Translations under genes and position numbers: made by a program
From: Paraperlucidibaca baekdonensis
GTDB taxonomy: Bacteria; Pseudomonadota; Gammaproteobacteria; Pseudomonadales; Moraxellaceae
Direction: 5' to 3'
Assembly: GCF_003387535.1 (NCBI RefSeq)
Contig: NZ_QUNR01000001.1
Span: 558,001 to 622,000, forward strand
Length of the DNA: 64,000 nt
Shown here: positions 51,841 through 60,300 of the stretch, piece by piece
How the letters are laid out: each line of letters starts with the position of its first letter
Position numbering within the stretch: position 1 is the stretch's first letter
Notes under the pieces: generated by a model
What the model saw: only the letters and a program-made list of their open reading frames with translations
Told to the model about the DNA's origin: nothing
Database searches by the model: none

Positions 51841-52760
51841 TGATGAGATACTTAATTGTTACTGATGATTGGAACGAAAAAATTGGTGGGGCAGTATGTT
51901 TGCATAAGCTGTGCCATATAATAAATGAGCTTGGCGGAAGCGCCTATATTATTAAATCTATAGATCAGCCCGACTTATTAAAAAGAGGGTTTTTAAAAGC
52001 GTTGTCAGACTTCTCTAGATATAAGATAAGACTTGCTTGCGTGAAAAAATTAAAGACTAATCCAGACTTTAATACGCCAATTTATATGCACAATGTCAAG
52101 GACTTGCAGAATGATGGATGGGTTGTAATATACCCGGAGGTGGTTTATGGTAATCCATTGAGGGCAAAAAATGTGGTCCGTTGGTTTCTTCATAATCCAA
52201 CATTTCATACTGGTGTTTTTTCATATTCAAGTAATGATGTTGCAGTTAGGTTTAATACAGCTATAAAGCCCATTAACATATTTGGCCTTAAGCCTTATGA
52301 TAAATTCTTGAAGGTTGTCGACTATCCATTAAGTCTTTACAATATGTCGGGCATAATGAATGAGAGAACTGGCAGTGCGTACTGTATAAGAAAGGGTTTA
52401 GGGAAGAAAATTATTCATGATTTGAGTGATAGCATTCTTATTGATAATCTGAGCCATGATGATGTTGCAAAGGTTTTTAAGAAAACTAAAGTTTTTTATT
52501 CTTACGATACTTATACTGCATATTCGCTATTTGCAATTTTGTGTGGCTGTAAATCAGTAGTTATACCTGATAAAAATGTTGGTATCAATGATTGGTATCC
52601 GGATGAAAGAGATCGTTTTGGGATTTATTATGGTGATGACTATTTTGGCCAAGACATACCAAACACAGAACTAGCTATTAAACGCGTCTATGATGAAGTG
52701 GCTGCCTCTGAGGCTTCAGTTGCATCATTCATAGAGTTTTCTAGTGAATACTTTAATTAG
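51837..52760 (+). CDS. Unrecognised protein, possible glycosyltransferase
   Basis: 307 aa. I do not recognise the family with certainty. The N-terminus (YLIVTDDWNEKIGGAVCLHKLCHIINELGG) looks like the opening of a GT-B enzyme, and the middle (VVIYPEVVYGNPLRAKNVVRWFLHNPTFHTG) and C-terminal (FYSYDTYTAYSLFAILCGCKSV) parts resemble sites in glycosyltransferases of surface-polysaccharide clusters. No membrane segment. Between a sugar aminotransferase and an acetyltransferase, so it may transfer the sugar they make. AT-rich. Confidence 0.5.
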   Translation: MMMRYLIVTDDWNEKIGGAVCLHKLCHIINELGGSAYIIKSIDQPDLLKRGFLKALSDFSRYKIRLACVKKLKTNPDFNTPIYMHNVKDLQNDGWVVIYPEVVYGNPLRAKNVVRWFLHNPTFHTGVFSYSSNDVAVRFNTAIKPINIFGLKPYDKFLKVVDYPLSLYNMSGIMNERTGSAYCIRKGLGKKIIHDLSDSILIDNLSHDDVAKVFKKTKVFYSYDTYTAYSLFAILCGCKSVVIPDKNVGINDWYPDERDRFGIYYGDDYFGQDIPNTELAIKRVYDEVAASEASVASFIEFSSEYFN

Positions 52761-52773
52761 AGTGATGCTATAA

Positions 52774-53481
52774 ATGTCTAAGAAAAAAAATATGCTTTTG
52801 TGGGGGGGGCGTAGCCAGGCAAGAATAAATATAAGCATTATGCAGGATATGGGGTTTGAATCATCAGGTACAATTTTTGACATAAGTCTTGAGTCTCTAG
52901 GTTTCGAATCAAGATTTAAATTAATAAACAGTATAGAAAAATTGCTACCTATAATGCCAACATTCGATAGATTTTTAGTTTGTATTGGATCTGATCATGG
53001 TTTGGCAAGAGTAAAAATCTCTGATGCTCTACAATCCTGTGGAATTGAACCGGGCTCGGTTTTCCATCCCAGTGCCTACATTGATGCCACTTCGAGTATA
53101 TCTATAGGGTGCCAGATAATGCCACGCGCTGTAATTGGCAAGTTTGTTAGCTTAGGTAAATACTGCATAGTAAATACGTCTGCAACAATAGACCATGAGT
53201 GCATAATCGGTGAGGGATGCCATATTATGGGTGCAGCTGCAATTGCAGGAAGAGTCAATTTAGGAAAATACGTTACTGTTGGTACAAACGCTACTATTTT
53301 GCCAGATCTAACCATAGGTGAAGGTTCATATATCGGTGCTGGCTCAGTTGTTACAAAAAATATAGAGCCTTATGGTGTTTATGTTGGTGCGCCAGCAAAT
53401 TTTCTCAAAAGTAAGTTATTTAAATATAATGAGGATATTGTGCAAAGCTTACTAAGTGGTTTAGGGGCTTTAAAAAAATAA
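52774..53481 (+). CDS. NeuD/PglD-type sugar O- or N-acetyltransferase
   Basis: 235 aa. An N-terminal Rossmann-like half (MLLWGGRSQARIN...FLVCIGSD) and a C-terminal left-handed beta-helix of hexapeptide repeats (SVFHPSAYIDATSSISIGCQIMP... and SYIGAGSVVTKNIEPYGVYVG) as in PglD, NeuD and VioB. Next to a WecE-type aminotransferase it most likely acetylates the 4-amino group of the dTDP-sugar. Eight consecutive G (52802-52809) lie in codons 10-12, so slippage would frameshift the gene near its start. Confidence 0.85.
   Translation: MSKKKNMLLWGGRSQARINISIMQDMGFESSGTIFDISLESLGFESRFKLINSIEKLLPIMPTFDRFLVCIGSDHGLARVKISDALQSCGIEPGSVFHPSAYIDATSSISIGCQIMPRAVIGKFVSLGKYCIVNTSATIDHECIIGEGCHIMGAAAIAGRVNLGKYVTVGTNATILPDLTIGEGSYIGAGSVVTKNIEPYGVYVGAPANFLKSKLFKYNEDIVQSLLSGLGALKK
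52802..52809 (+). repeat. G8 homopolymer in acetyltransferase gene
   Basis: Eight G residues in a row near the start of an otherwise AT-rich gene (encoding Trp-Gly-Gly). Such tracts in surface-sugar genes are common sites of phase variation by slipped-strand mispairing. Confidence 0.7.
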
Positions 53482-53638
53482 AAGCTATACCATATGCTTC
53501 TAAAGACACTGCTGCTATTTAATATCTATAACTTAAAATAATTAAGTGGCTATAGGGTTATATTATATTGTATAATGTTTTTTAACTAGCTTTATTGGTT
53601 TAGGCTTTGAAAGCATTGCTGTTAATTTGAGTATGATT
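53482..53638. other. AT-rich convergent gap in glycan locus
   Basis: 157 bp between the convergent acetyltransferase and RgpF-like genes. Very AT-rich. I see no stable hairpin followed by a T-run; no gene. Confidence 0.5.
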
Positions 53639-54514
53639 TTATAGCATTGGCTTTTTTTGTATCCAATATCGTATTGCTCTTCTATAAAGCTGAATTTCCC
53701 CACGAAAACTTTTTGGCGGAATATTTTTAAATAACAATTCAAGATTTTCATAATTTTTTGCGTGTATTATGTATATGATTTTTATTAAGTGTTCGCGCCT
53801 GTAATCAAATCCATTATAAATTGCCTTTCTTAAATAAAAACCTGGCGGATAGCCAAGTATCTTTCTCTTTATCATAGGCATTCCTGCTTCAAGTAATTTA
53901 GGGCAATACATGAAGCTAGGGTTTTCATATTTACTTTCAGTAGGTTCATAAAGCCCAATTAGCGGGATATTTGATTCACGCAGAAAACTTGATAGGCCAA
54001 GCTCACCAAATTGAACCACGTCGTCATAGTTCGTTGATTCGATCTTCATGCTTAAGATGTGCTGTATTGTTAAGTCTTTCGCTTTTTCGGATAGTAGCAA
54101 CAAATAAGATTGTAAATGCTCATTTTTTTCATGCGACTTTACTAGCCCTGTTGCCAAAGATTTTTTTTGATAATGTAAGTTAAAAAAACTAGTAAGAGGG
54201 GCAAAGCAAATGCATGAGTCATTGCTTAGGCAAAGGCTATCGTAATACTCAAGGTTTTTTAATTGACGAAGAGCTTTCTGCCACATGCCAAAGTCGTAAC
54301 CTTCGTTTTTAACTGTAATAAGATCTATATTATTATTTTCAAGCCAGTCATGTGATTCTTGGTCAAGCTCACGACAATTATTGGTTATAAAAACTAGCTT
54401 CTTGCAGTGCGGTATTAATTGGCTTAAATAGTAGCGTATAAAAAATGGAATAGAAGGTGTACTAAAATAGCTACTAAACAAACATAGAGTCTTTGAATGT
54501 GCATAGTTATTCAT
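53639..54514 (-). CDS. RgpF-like rhamnan synthesis protein
   Basis: 291 aa. CLFSSYFSTPSIPFFIRYYLSQL, VKNEGYDFGMWQKAL, SLCLSNDSC, HLQSYLLLLSEK and GELGLSSFL follow the RgpF family block by block. RgpF proteins act in assembly of rhamnose-containing surface glycans, consistent with the rfbBACD genes. ATG at 54514 was chosen because the family starts here; it overlaps the upstream gene by 8 bp. Clearly AT-richer than the core genome. Convergent with the acetyltransferase gene. Confidence 0.8.
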   Translation of the reverse strand: MNNYAHSKTLCLFSSYFSTPSIPFFIRYYLSQLIPHCKKLVFITNNCRELDQESHDWLENNNIDLITVKNEGYDFGMWQKALRQLKNLEYYDSLCLSNDSCICFAPLTSFFNLHYQKKSLATGLVKSHEKNEHLQSYLLLLSEKAKDLTIQHILSMKIESTNYDDVVQFGELGLSSFLRESNIPLIGLYEPTESKYENPSFMYCPKLLEAGMPMIKRKILGYPPGFYLRKAIYNGFDYRREHLIKIIYIIHAKNYENLELLFKNIPPKSFRGEIQLYRRAIRYWIQKKPML

Positions 54515-55448
54515 GATGCAAAATACTTCTTGCGCGCTTCGCATACGTGTGGTCCGTCTGAGCGCGCTTTTGTCCATGCTCAGCAATTAGCCTGCATTCG
54601 CTGTTACTTTTTATTAAGCCTGAAATTTCACTGGATGATGTATAAACCAAAACCTCATGATTTTTAGCAAAGTTTAATTCTAGGTCAGCCACTTTATCAG
54701 TAATTAAGCAGGCGCCATATGCTGTAACATCAAAGCAGCGAGATGGTAATCCTGATATAATATTTTTACTATTTATTTGATTCAAAACAAACTTATGCTG
54801 GCTGTATAGAGCGCGTACGGCTTTTAGTGATAAGCGCTTTCTGCGTATTTGTATTGCTGGGTTTTTAATATCAGGCCATTTTGGCCCTATCACTAATGTT
54901 GGGTAATTAATTTTTTCCAGCATTTTTATACGATTATCTGATGGTGCTGCCACAAATAATAATTGGTCACTGCGAGACTCCCAGCTTGGCAATGCATCGC
55001 TGGGTGGGTTAGTGGCTAACGCTAAATAGCTAGATGCCAGTCCAAGACTTATTCCTTGTTTAACCAGTGCACTATCGGTGAAGTAAAACCTCTGTATGGA
55101 GGAGTTGTCTGCAAGTTTCTCGTCAAACTTATCACCAATCCATTGTGCCGTTTTAGCGCCAGAGCTTGCGATCAATGCATTTATTTCAGGTCTGAGATAA
55201 AAAAGATCGATAAGCAAAATATGTGTTGGCGAAAAATAGGTAAGAGCAGCAGATAGCTCACGCGCTACTCGCTGCTTATAAATGCCGGAATGAACACCGA
55301 ATATACCTTTTAGGGCACGCGTGATGAGCGTTGAGTGATTCAAAGCAAAGCCGTAGGCGTTAGGTCCAGCTGCGCTTAAGACATCTTCATACCAATGCAG
55401 GATGCCGCCACGCTTGCCAATGATCATTAGCCGATTGGGAGTAGTCAT
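54507..55448 (-). CDS. CgeB-like glycosyltransferase
   Basis: 313 aa. MIIGKRGGILHWYEDV opens the protein; THILLIDLFYLRPEI and the C-terminal SRCFDVTAYGACLITDKVADLELNF...EVLVYTSSSEI follow the donor-domain pattern of the CgeB/DUF3880 glycosyltransferases. Probably adds a sugar to the surface glycan; specificity unknown. ATG at 55448; 8 bp from the upstream GT4 gene. Intermediate base composition. Confidence 0.6.
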   Translation of the reverse strand: MTTPNRLMIIGKRGGILHWYEDVLSAAGPNAYGFALNHSTLITRALKGIFGVHSGIYKQRVARELSAALTYFSPTHILLIDLFYLRPEINALIASSGAKTAQWIGDKFDEKLADNSSIQRFYFTDSALVKQGISLGLASSYLALATNPPSDALPSWESRSDQLLFVAAPSDNRIKMLEKINYPTLVIGPKWPDIKNPAIQIRRKRLSLKAVRALYSQHKFVLNQINSKNIISGLPSRCFDVTAYGACLITDKVADLELNFAKNHEVLVYTSSSEISGLIKSNSECRLIAEHGQKRAQTDHTYAKRARSILHHE

Positions 55449-55456
55449 TTGTTCGT

Positions 55457-56590
55457 TTACTCGCCGGTGCACGGGTAAGTAGCTTTTAGTAATGAAGTAA
55501 CGCGCTCGTAGAGATGTAGCGTCTCTGCGCACATGCACTGTAATTGAAACTTATGATTCTGTGTCGGCGGTGCAGGTGTCGCGATTAAGCGAGATACATT
55601 ATGATAAAGCTCACCAACACTCTTAGGAGTTGCTGCCCCTTCCGGATAAACCGCCCGCAAAATCTCCCCAACACCGCCTACATCCCAACCGATCACTGGT
55701 ACACCTAAACGTAGCGTTTCCAGTACCGCGCGCCCAAAGGTTTCAGGCTTTGTCGACAGGGCAAACACCACATTGCACTGGCTGAGCGCATCGCGCATAT
55801 CGCTGCGATGTCCGGTGAAGGTCACTCGCCCATCCAGCCCTAAGTGAGCCACTAGTGCTTTAAGCTCGTCTAAATACTTGGTTTTTTTTGCTTCCGCGCC
55901 GCCAATAATCAAGCCATGAATCTGCGGATGCCTTGGCAGCAGTTCGGCCAACAGCTTCAAAAATGTCTCGTGGCCTTTTAAGCGCGTGATGCGCCCAGGG
56001 AGCGCCAAAATGGTTTTGCCCGCTAGCTCGGGAAAGTCGCTGTGCCATTGCGCCAGCCATTCGTTCGATGGCTGATAGCCAAACGGAAACTCTTCAGGGT
56101 CTACGCCACGATAGATCAGGTGTAACTTCTCCGGCGGGCAGCTCGGGTAATTTTGACGCACGAAGTCGTAGACGGTTTGTGAGACTACAATGACCGCGTC
56201 GCCTTTGGTCATGATGGCGCTGTAGGGGCTGACCGAATTTAGGCCGTGTACGGTGGTGATAAAGCGCGGGCGCGTAGTCGGGTCCATGCCACGCAACGCA
56301 AGCCACGCAATCCATGCGGGGATACGCGAGCGTGCGTGCACGATGTCAGGTTTGAGCTCGCGTAAAAGTCGGCGTAGCGGCAAAATTTGCAGCAGACTGG
56401 TGAGCGATTTGCGATGAATGGGCCGCGTAATGTGCGTGCTGCCTTCGCGTTCGAGCTGCTCGACCAAGCGACCGCCGGCAGACATCACATACGACTCATG
56501 GCCGGCCTCAATCAGTGCTTTGGCTATTTCTAATGTGCCGCGCTCAACGCCGCCGCTATTGAGCGCCGGTAATAACTGCAGCACTTTCAT
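55457..56590 (-). CDS. Glycosyltransferase family 4 (WaaG-like)
   Basis: 377 aa GT-B: LLPALNSGGVERGTLEIAKAL, HARSRIPAW, TTVHGLN, LPGRITRLKGHETFLKLL and ALSTKPETFGRAVLETLRLGVPV. Similar enzymes build the LPS core next to lpxL/waaA. Its ATG overlaps the acyltransferase stop by 4 bp. Confidence 0.9.
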   Translation of the reverse strand: MKVLQLLPALNSGGVERGTLEIAKALIEAGHESYVMSAGGRLVEQLEREGSTHITRPIHRKSLTSLLQILPLRRLLRELKPDIVHARSRIPAWIAWLALRGMDPTTRPRFITTVHGLNSVSPYSAIMTKGDAVIVVSQTVYDFVRQNYPSCPPEKLHLIYRGVDPEEFPFGYQPSNEWLAQWHSDFPELAGKTILALPGRITRLKGHETFLKLLAELLPRHPQIHGLIIGGAEAKKTKYLDELKALVAHLGLDGRVTFTGHRSDMRDALSQCNVVFALSTKPETFGRAVLETLRLGVPVIGWDVGGVGEILRAVYPEGAATPKSVGELYHNVSRLIATPAPPTQNHKFQLQCMCAETLHLYERVTSLLKATYPCTGE

Positions 56591-57534
56591 GCGTGTTTTT
56601 TCCGTTTTCTTGCGTAATGCACCGTGCCATCAGCCTGACTCTTAAAGCGCCGATGAAACCACATGTATTGCGCCGGTGCACGGCTTATCAGATCAGCGAG
56701 TGCGGTATTGATGCGCGTGGCATCGAGCACGTCATCGCCGCTGGGGTAGCCGTCTAGCGCCGGTGTGAAGCTCAGCGAGTAACGGTCGTCGCTGTGGCGC
56801 TCGAAATGCGAAAATAACACGGCGGAGCCATTGACCTTGGCCATGCGACTGGTGGCGGTGAGGGTGGCGGCGGGCACACCAAAAAATGGCGCCATGACGC
56901 CCTGTTTGAGGCCGAAGTCTTGGTCCACGGATGTCCACACGGTTTCGCCGTTTTTCAGCGCTTTAAATAAGGTGCGCATGTCGGCGTGATCGATTTGGCC
57001 GGTGTAGAGCTGGGCGCGGCGGTTGCGAATAAACCAGTCGGCCACTGGATTGTTTTGTGGACGGTAGACCACTTGCAGCGGAAACTGCTGCGAAATAATG
57101 ACGCCGCTCAAGTCCAAGTGGCTGTAATGCGCGCCGAGAATAATCACGCCACGGCCGCGGGCATGGGCCGCTTGCACGTGTTCGAGGCCGACCACGTGGC
57201 AGTCTTTGAGCAGGCGCTGTGGCGCGCGCATCCAGCCGCGCGCGACTTCCATCACCCCAATGCCGCCTTGGCGAAACACATCGCGGACTAGCGCTTCGCG
57301 TTTGGTCTCGGTCAGCGCGGGAAAGCACAGCGTGAGGTTCACGCGCGTGTCATTCACGCGCGATGGCACGAGCCGATACGCCAGTGCACCGATGCCGGCG
57401 CCGATAGCTTTTAGCATCACCCACGGCAGCCAGCCGAGCAGGCACATCAGGCCGAGGCCCAGCCACATTGGCCAATAGCGCGGGTGCAGCATGGCCAGCG
57501 TGATGCCATCGTTGGCGCGAACAATGCGGCCCAT
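56587..57534 (-). CDS. LpxL/HtrB-type lipid A acyltransferase
   Basis: 315 aa. HPRYWPMWLGLGLMCLLGWLPW is the N-terminal membrane part of the family; the catalytic HX4D is GAHYSHLDL; RPQNNPVADWFIRNRR and WTSVDQDFGLKQGVMAPFFG follow. It adds a secondary acyl chain to Kdo2-lipid A. First gene of the minus-strand glycan operon. The start may be the GTG at 57540, the ATG at 57534 or a later ATG before LHPRYW. Confidence 0.93.
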   Translation of the reverse strand: MGRIVRANDGITLAMLHPRYWPMWLGLGLMCLLGWLPWVMLKAIGAGIGALAYRLVPSRVNDTRVNLTLCFPALTETKREALVRDVFRQGGIGVMEVARGWMRAPQRLLKDCHVVGLEHVQAAHARGRGVIILGAHYSHLDLSGVIISQQFPLQVVYRPQNNPVADWFIRNRRAQLYTGQIDHADMRTLFKALKNGETVWTSVDQDFGLKQGVMAPFFGVPAATLTATSRMAKVNGSAVLFSHFERHSDDRYSLSFTPALDGYPSGDDVLDATRINTALADLISRAPAQYMWFHRRFKSQADGTVHYARKRKKHA

Positions 57535-57573
57535 AACCACCTGTCATCAAATCCTAAACACGGTCTAGTGTAT

Positions 57574-57601
57574 GCGGCTAGACTATTTGCCTCCAGTGTT
57601 T
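57574..57601. repeat. 28-bp direct repeat flanking fic, copy 1
   Basis: 27 of 28 positions equal the copy at 58890-58917, 1316 bp away; the core TAGACTATTTGCCTCCAGTG is identical. Copy 1 lies just upstream of the acyltransferase start, copy 2 just upstream of waaA. The fic gene and its leader lie between them. Confidence 0.93.
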
Positions 57602-57712
57602 ATCTACGCCGGCACCGAGCTTTTAAGCGTTAATAAGCAGCGCCACTATTTAACTTTATCGCATTATCCATTAGCTTACGCTTTATCTATTTATGTTTAA
57701 TGGGAGTCGCGC

Positions 57713-58879
57713 ATGCGTCGTACCGACCTCAGTGCAGCGCTTCGGTTGGCGCTGGTAAAAGCCGATGGTTATTCGCATGTGCATGCTTTAGTGCCACCGC
57801 CAGCGCCTCGTCGGCTGCCTGCGAGTGGCCCGCTATCGGCGGCGCTGCAAGCGGCGCATCAGGCCTTGGGAGCGCTGAAAGCGCATGCCGATTTGTTGCC
57901 CAACACGGATTTATTAACGCGAACGTTGGCGCGCCGAGAGGCGGTGCAAAGCTCCCAAATTGAGGGCACTAGAACGCAGCTGCATGAGTTGCTGGAGTTC
58001 GAAGCCACAGGCGGCGAGGGTATGCCTACCGATGCCACGATCACCGAGCGTTATGTCGAGGCCTTGGAGCTTGGCCTGAATGCATTGCGCGGGGCAGGTA
58101 CTCGCCAGGCGCTTTCATTGGGGCTGATCAAGGAGATGCATCGCGTCTTGATGCAAGATGGTCAGGCCGCACTGACGCCGGGCAAATACCGAGAAAAACA
58201 GGCGTGGATTGGTGCCGGTACACGCATTGAAGAGGCGACCTTTGTGCCACCACCACCAGCCTATATTGCCGACTGCATGCGCGAGCTTGAGGTTAGCTTG
58301 CTGCAGTACGAGATGGCTGAGGATGAGTATGGTGAGTTGTCGATTATTGCGCAGGTGGCGATGGCGCACGCGCAGTTCGAAACCATCCATCCGTTTGCCG
58401 ATGGCAATGGTCGTGTCGGGCGCTTACTCATCCCGCTGATGCTGGCGGCAGAGGGCTATCCGCCACTGTATGTGTCGGGCTATTTACTCAGTCGCCGCCG
58501 CGATTATTACGACGCGCTGGCGGCGGTTCAGCTGCAAGGCAAGTGGGCTGAATGGATCATTTTTCTATGCCAGGCCATTTGTAACGCTGCCGATTCGGCT
58601 ATTGCCATTGCTCGTGATCTCAACGCGATTGAGTTGGCATGGCTTGCATCGCTCAATGACCTGCGCGTCGATGCAGCAGCGCGTCGCCTGCCTAGCTTAT
58701 TGCTGGGCTATCCCGTAGTGACGGTGCGGCAAGTGGCGCGCCTGCTCACTATTTCCTTTCCGGCGGCCAATAAAGCCATCGAGCAGCTGGTTGCGCGCGG
58801 CATATTAACGGAGCCATCTCGCCGGAGAAATCGGGTGTTTTATGCCCATGCGATTCTCGAGCGCTTGGCCATGCCTTGA
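57713..58879 (+). CDS. Fic-domain adenylyltransferase, complete
   Basis: 388 aa. Fic_N domain with the inhibitory helix motif S80-S-Q-I-E84-G85, which places a Glu in the ATP site and marks a self-inhibited class II Fic protein; the Fic core HPFADGNGRVGR starts at H226; a winged helix ends the protein (VTVRQVARLLTISFPAANKAIEQL). GGGAG lies 6 bp before the ATG. It stands alone, transcribed toward waaA, between 28-bp direct repeats. Target unknown. It differs in sequence from the Fic gene at the left end. Confidence 0.93.
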   Translation: MRRTDLSAALRLALVKADGYSHVHALVPPPAPRRLPASGPLSAALQAAHQALGALKAHADLLPNTDLLTRTLARREAVQSSQIEGTRTQLHELLEFEATGGEGMPTDATITERYVEALELGLNALRGAGTRQALSLGLIKEMHRVLMQDGQAALTPGKYREKQAWIGAGTRIEEATFVPPPPAYIADCMRELEVSLLQYEMAEDEYGELSIIAQVAMAHAQFETIHPFADGNGRVGRLLIPLMLAAEGYPPLYVSGYLLSRRRDYYDALAAVQLQGKWAEWIIFLCQAICNAADSAIAIARDLNAIELAWLASLNDLRVDAAARRLPSLLLGYPVVTVRQVARLLTISFPAANKAIEQLVARGILTEPSRRRNRVFYAHAILERLAMP

Positions 58880-58889
58880 TTTGATTTTT

Positions 58890-58917
58890 GCGGGTAGACT
58901 ATTTGCCTCCAGTGTTT
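58890..58917. repeat. 28-bp direct repeat flanking fic, copy 2
   Basis: See the copy at 57574-57601; they differ only at the fifth base (C in copy 1, G in copy 2). This copy directly precedes the waaA ribosome site (TAGGAGG), so it is probably part of the original waaA leader. Confidence 0.93.
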
Positions 58918-58932
58918 CTGTAGGAGGCGCGC

Positions 58933-60300
58933 TTGCCTCGTTGGCTTTATTCCTTGTTGCTCTATGTGGCCATGCCGCTGATCTTTTTGCGCCTGCATGT
59001 GCGTGGCCGCGAAGCGCCAGCGTATCGGCTGCGCTGGCGCGAGCGCTTGGGTTATGCGCCGCACCAGCGTGCGGCCCGCGATGGCCCGGCGCCGACCGCC
59101 GCCAATGCCCCAGCGCTCACTCGTCCGCTGTGGCTGCATGCCGTCTCGCTGGGCGAGACGCTAGCGGCGCGGCCATTGGTTGAGGCCATTCGCGAGCATT
59201 ATCCAAATTTGCCGCTGCTCATCACCACCATGACACCTACCGGCTCAGCGCAGGTGCGGGCGATTTGGGGCGATGACAGCGCCGATTTCGCTCACGTCTA
59301 TGCGCCCTACGATTTTCCGCAGGCGGTGCGGCGTTTTCTTGCGCATTGGCAGCCGCGCGCGCTGGTCATTATGGAGACTGAGCTGTGGCCCAATACGCTG
59401 GTGCAAGCGCGGGCGCGCGGCATTCCGGTGATGCTCGCCAATGCTCGGCTGTCGGCGCGCTCGGCGCGCGGTTATGAGCGCGCGGGGCGTTTGGGCGCGG
59501 AGCTGATGCGCCAACTGAGCGTGGTGGCGGCGCAAGATGAAGCCACCGCCGAGCGCTTTTGTGTGCTCGGCGTGCCATCGAGTCAGGTGGTGTGCACCGG
59601 CAGTGTGAAGTTTGATCTGGAGGTGCCCAGCAGTTTGGCTGATGACGCGGCGCGCTGGCGGGTGGCGTGGTCGCTGCACCAACGCCCGGTGTGGGTGGCG
59701 GCGAGCACGCATGCCGGCGAAGATGAGATTGTGCTGGCGGCGCATCGGCAGGTTTTGCAGGCGCATCCTGAGGCCTTGCTGATGCTGGTGCCGCGTCATC
59801 CGGAGCGTTTCGATGGCGTCGCCAAGCTCATCAGCTCGCAAGGGTTTAGCGCGGTGCGGCGCTCATCACATGAGCCAGTGACTGCCGACACGCAGGTGTT
59901 ATTGGCCGATAGCATGGGCGAGTTGCTGCTCTGGCTGGCGATGAGCCGCGTGGCATTGATCGGCGGCTCCTTGCTCGCGCCCGGCGGCGGTCATAATACG
60001 CTGGAGCCGCTGGCGGTGGGCGTGCCGACGCTGACCGGGCCGCACTTCACCAATTTCCAAAGTATCAATGAGTCGCTGCTGGCCGCCGGTGCGCTGAGCG
60101 TTGTCAGCGATGCCGAGAGCCTCACGCGGGCCGTGTTGGCGCGCTTTACAGATGCAGACTTAGTGGCCACCGAGCGCGCCGCCGGCGCCGCGGTGATGCA
60201 CGCCAATCAAGGCGCGGTGGCTAGGCAGCTGCAATTGTTAGCGCCGTGGCTAGGTGCTTCAACGCTCGCTGCTGAGTCTGCCAATAGTCATTCAATATGA
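58933..60300 (+). CDS. waaA: 3-deoxy-D-manno-octulosonic acid (Kdo) transferase
   Basis: 455 aa. An N-terminal membrane anchor (YSLLLYVAMPLIFL), then GT30 motifs: HAVSLGETLAARPL, TTMTPTGSAQV, ETELWPNTL, and GGSLLAPGGGHNTLEP. It adds Kdo to lipid IVA. TTG start at 58933 with a strong TAGGAGG 5-6 bp upstream. The stop overlaps rsmE by 4 bp. Confidence 0.95.
   Translation: MPRWLYSLLLYVAMPLIFLRLHVRGREAPAYRLRWRERLGYAPHQRAARDGPAPTAANAPALTRPLWLHAVSLGETLAARPLVEAIREHYPNLPLLITTMTPTGSAQVRAIWGDDSADFAHVYAPYDFPQAVRRFLAHWQPRALVIMETELWPNTLVQARARGIPVMLANARLSARSARGYERAGRLGAELMRQLSVVAAQDEATAERFCVLGVPSSQVVCTGSVKFDLEVPSSLADDAARWRVAWSLHQRPVWVAASTHAGEDEIVLAAHRQVLQAHPEALLMLVPRHPERFDGVAKLISSQGFSAVRRSSHEPVTADTQVLLADSMGELLLWLAMSRVALIGGSLLAPGGGHNTLEPLAVGVPTLTGPHFTNFQSINESLLAAGALSVVSDAESLTRAVLARFTDADLVATERAAGAAVMHANQGAVARQLQLLAPWLGASTLAAESANSHSI

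Noticed and set aside
57602-58889. Transposon or IS element carrying fic
   Set aside because: No transposase gene and no terminal inverted repeats were found; only the direct repeat is present.
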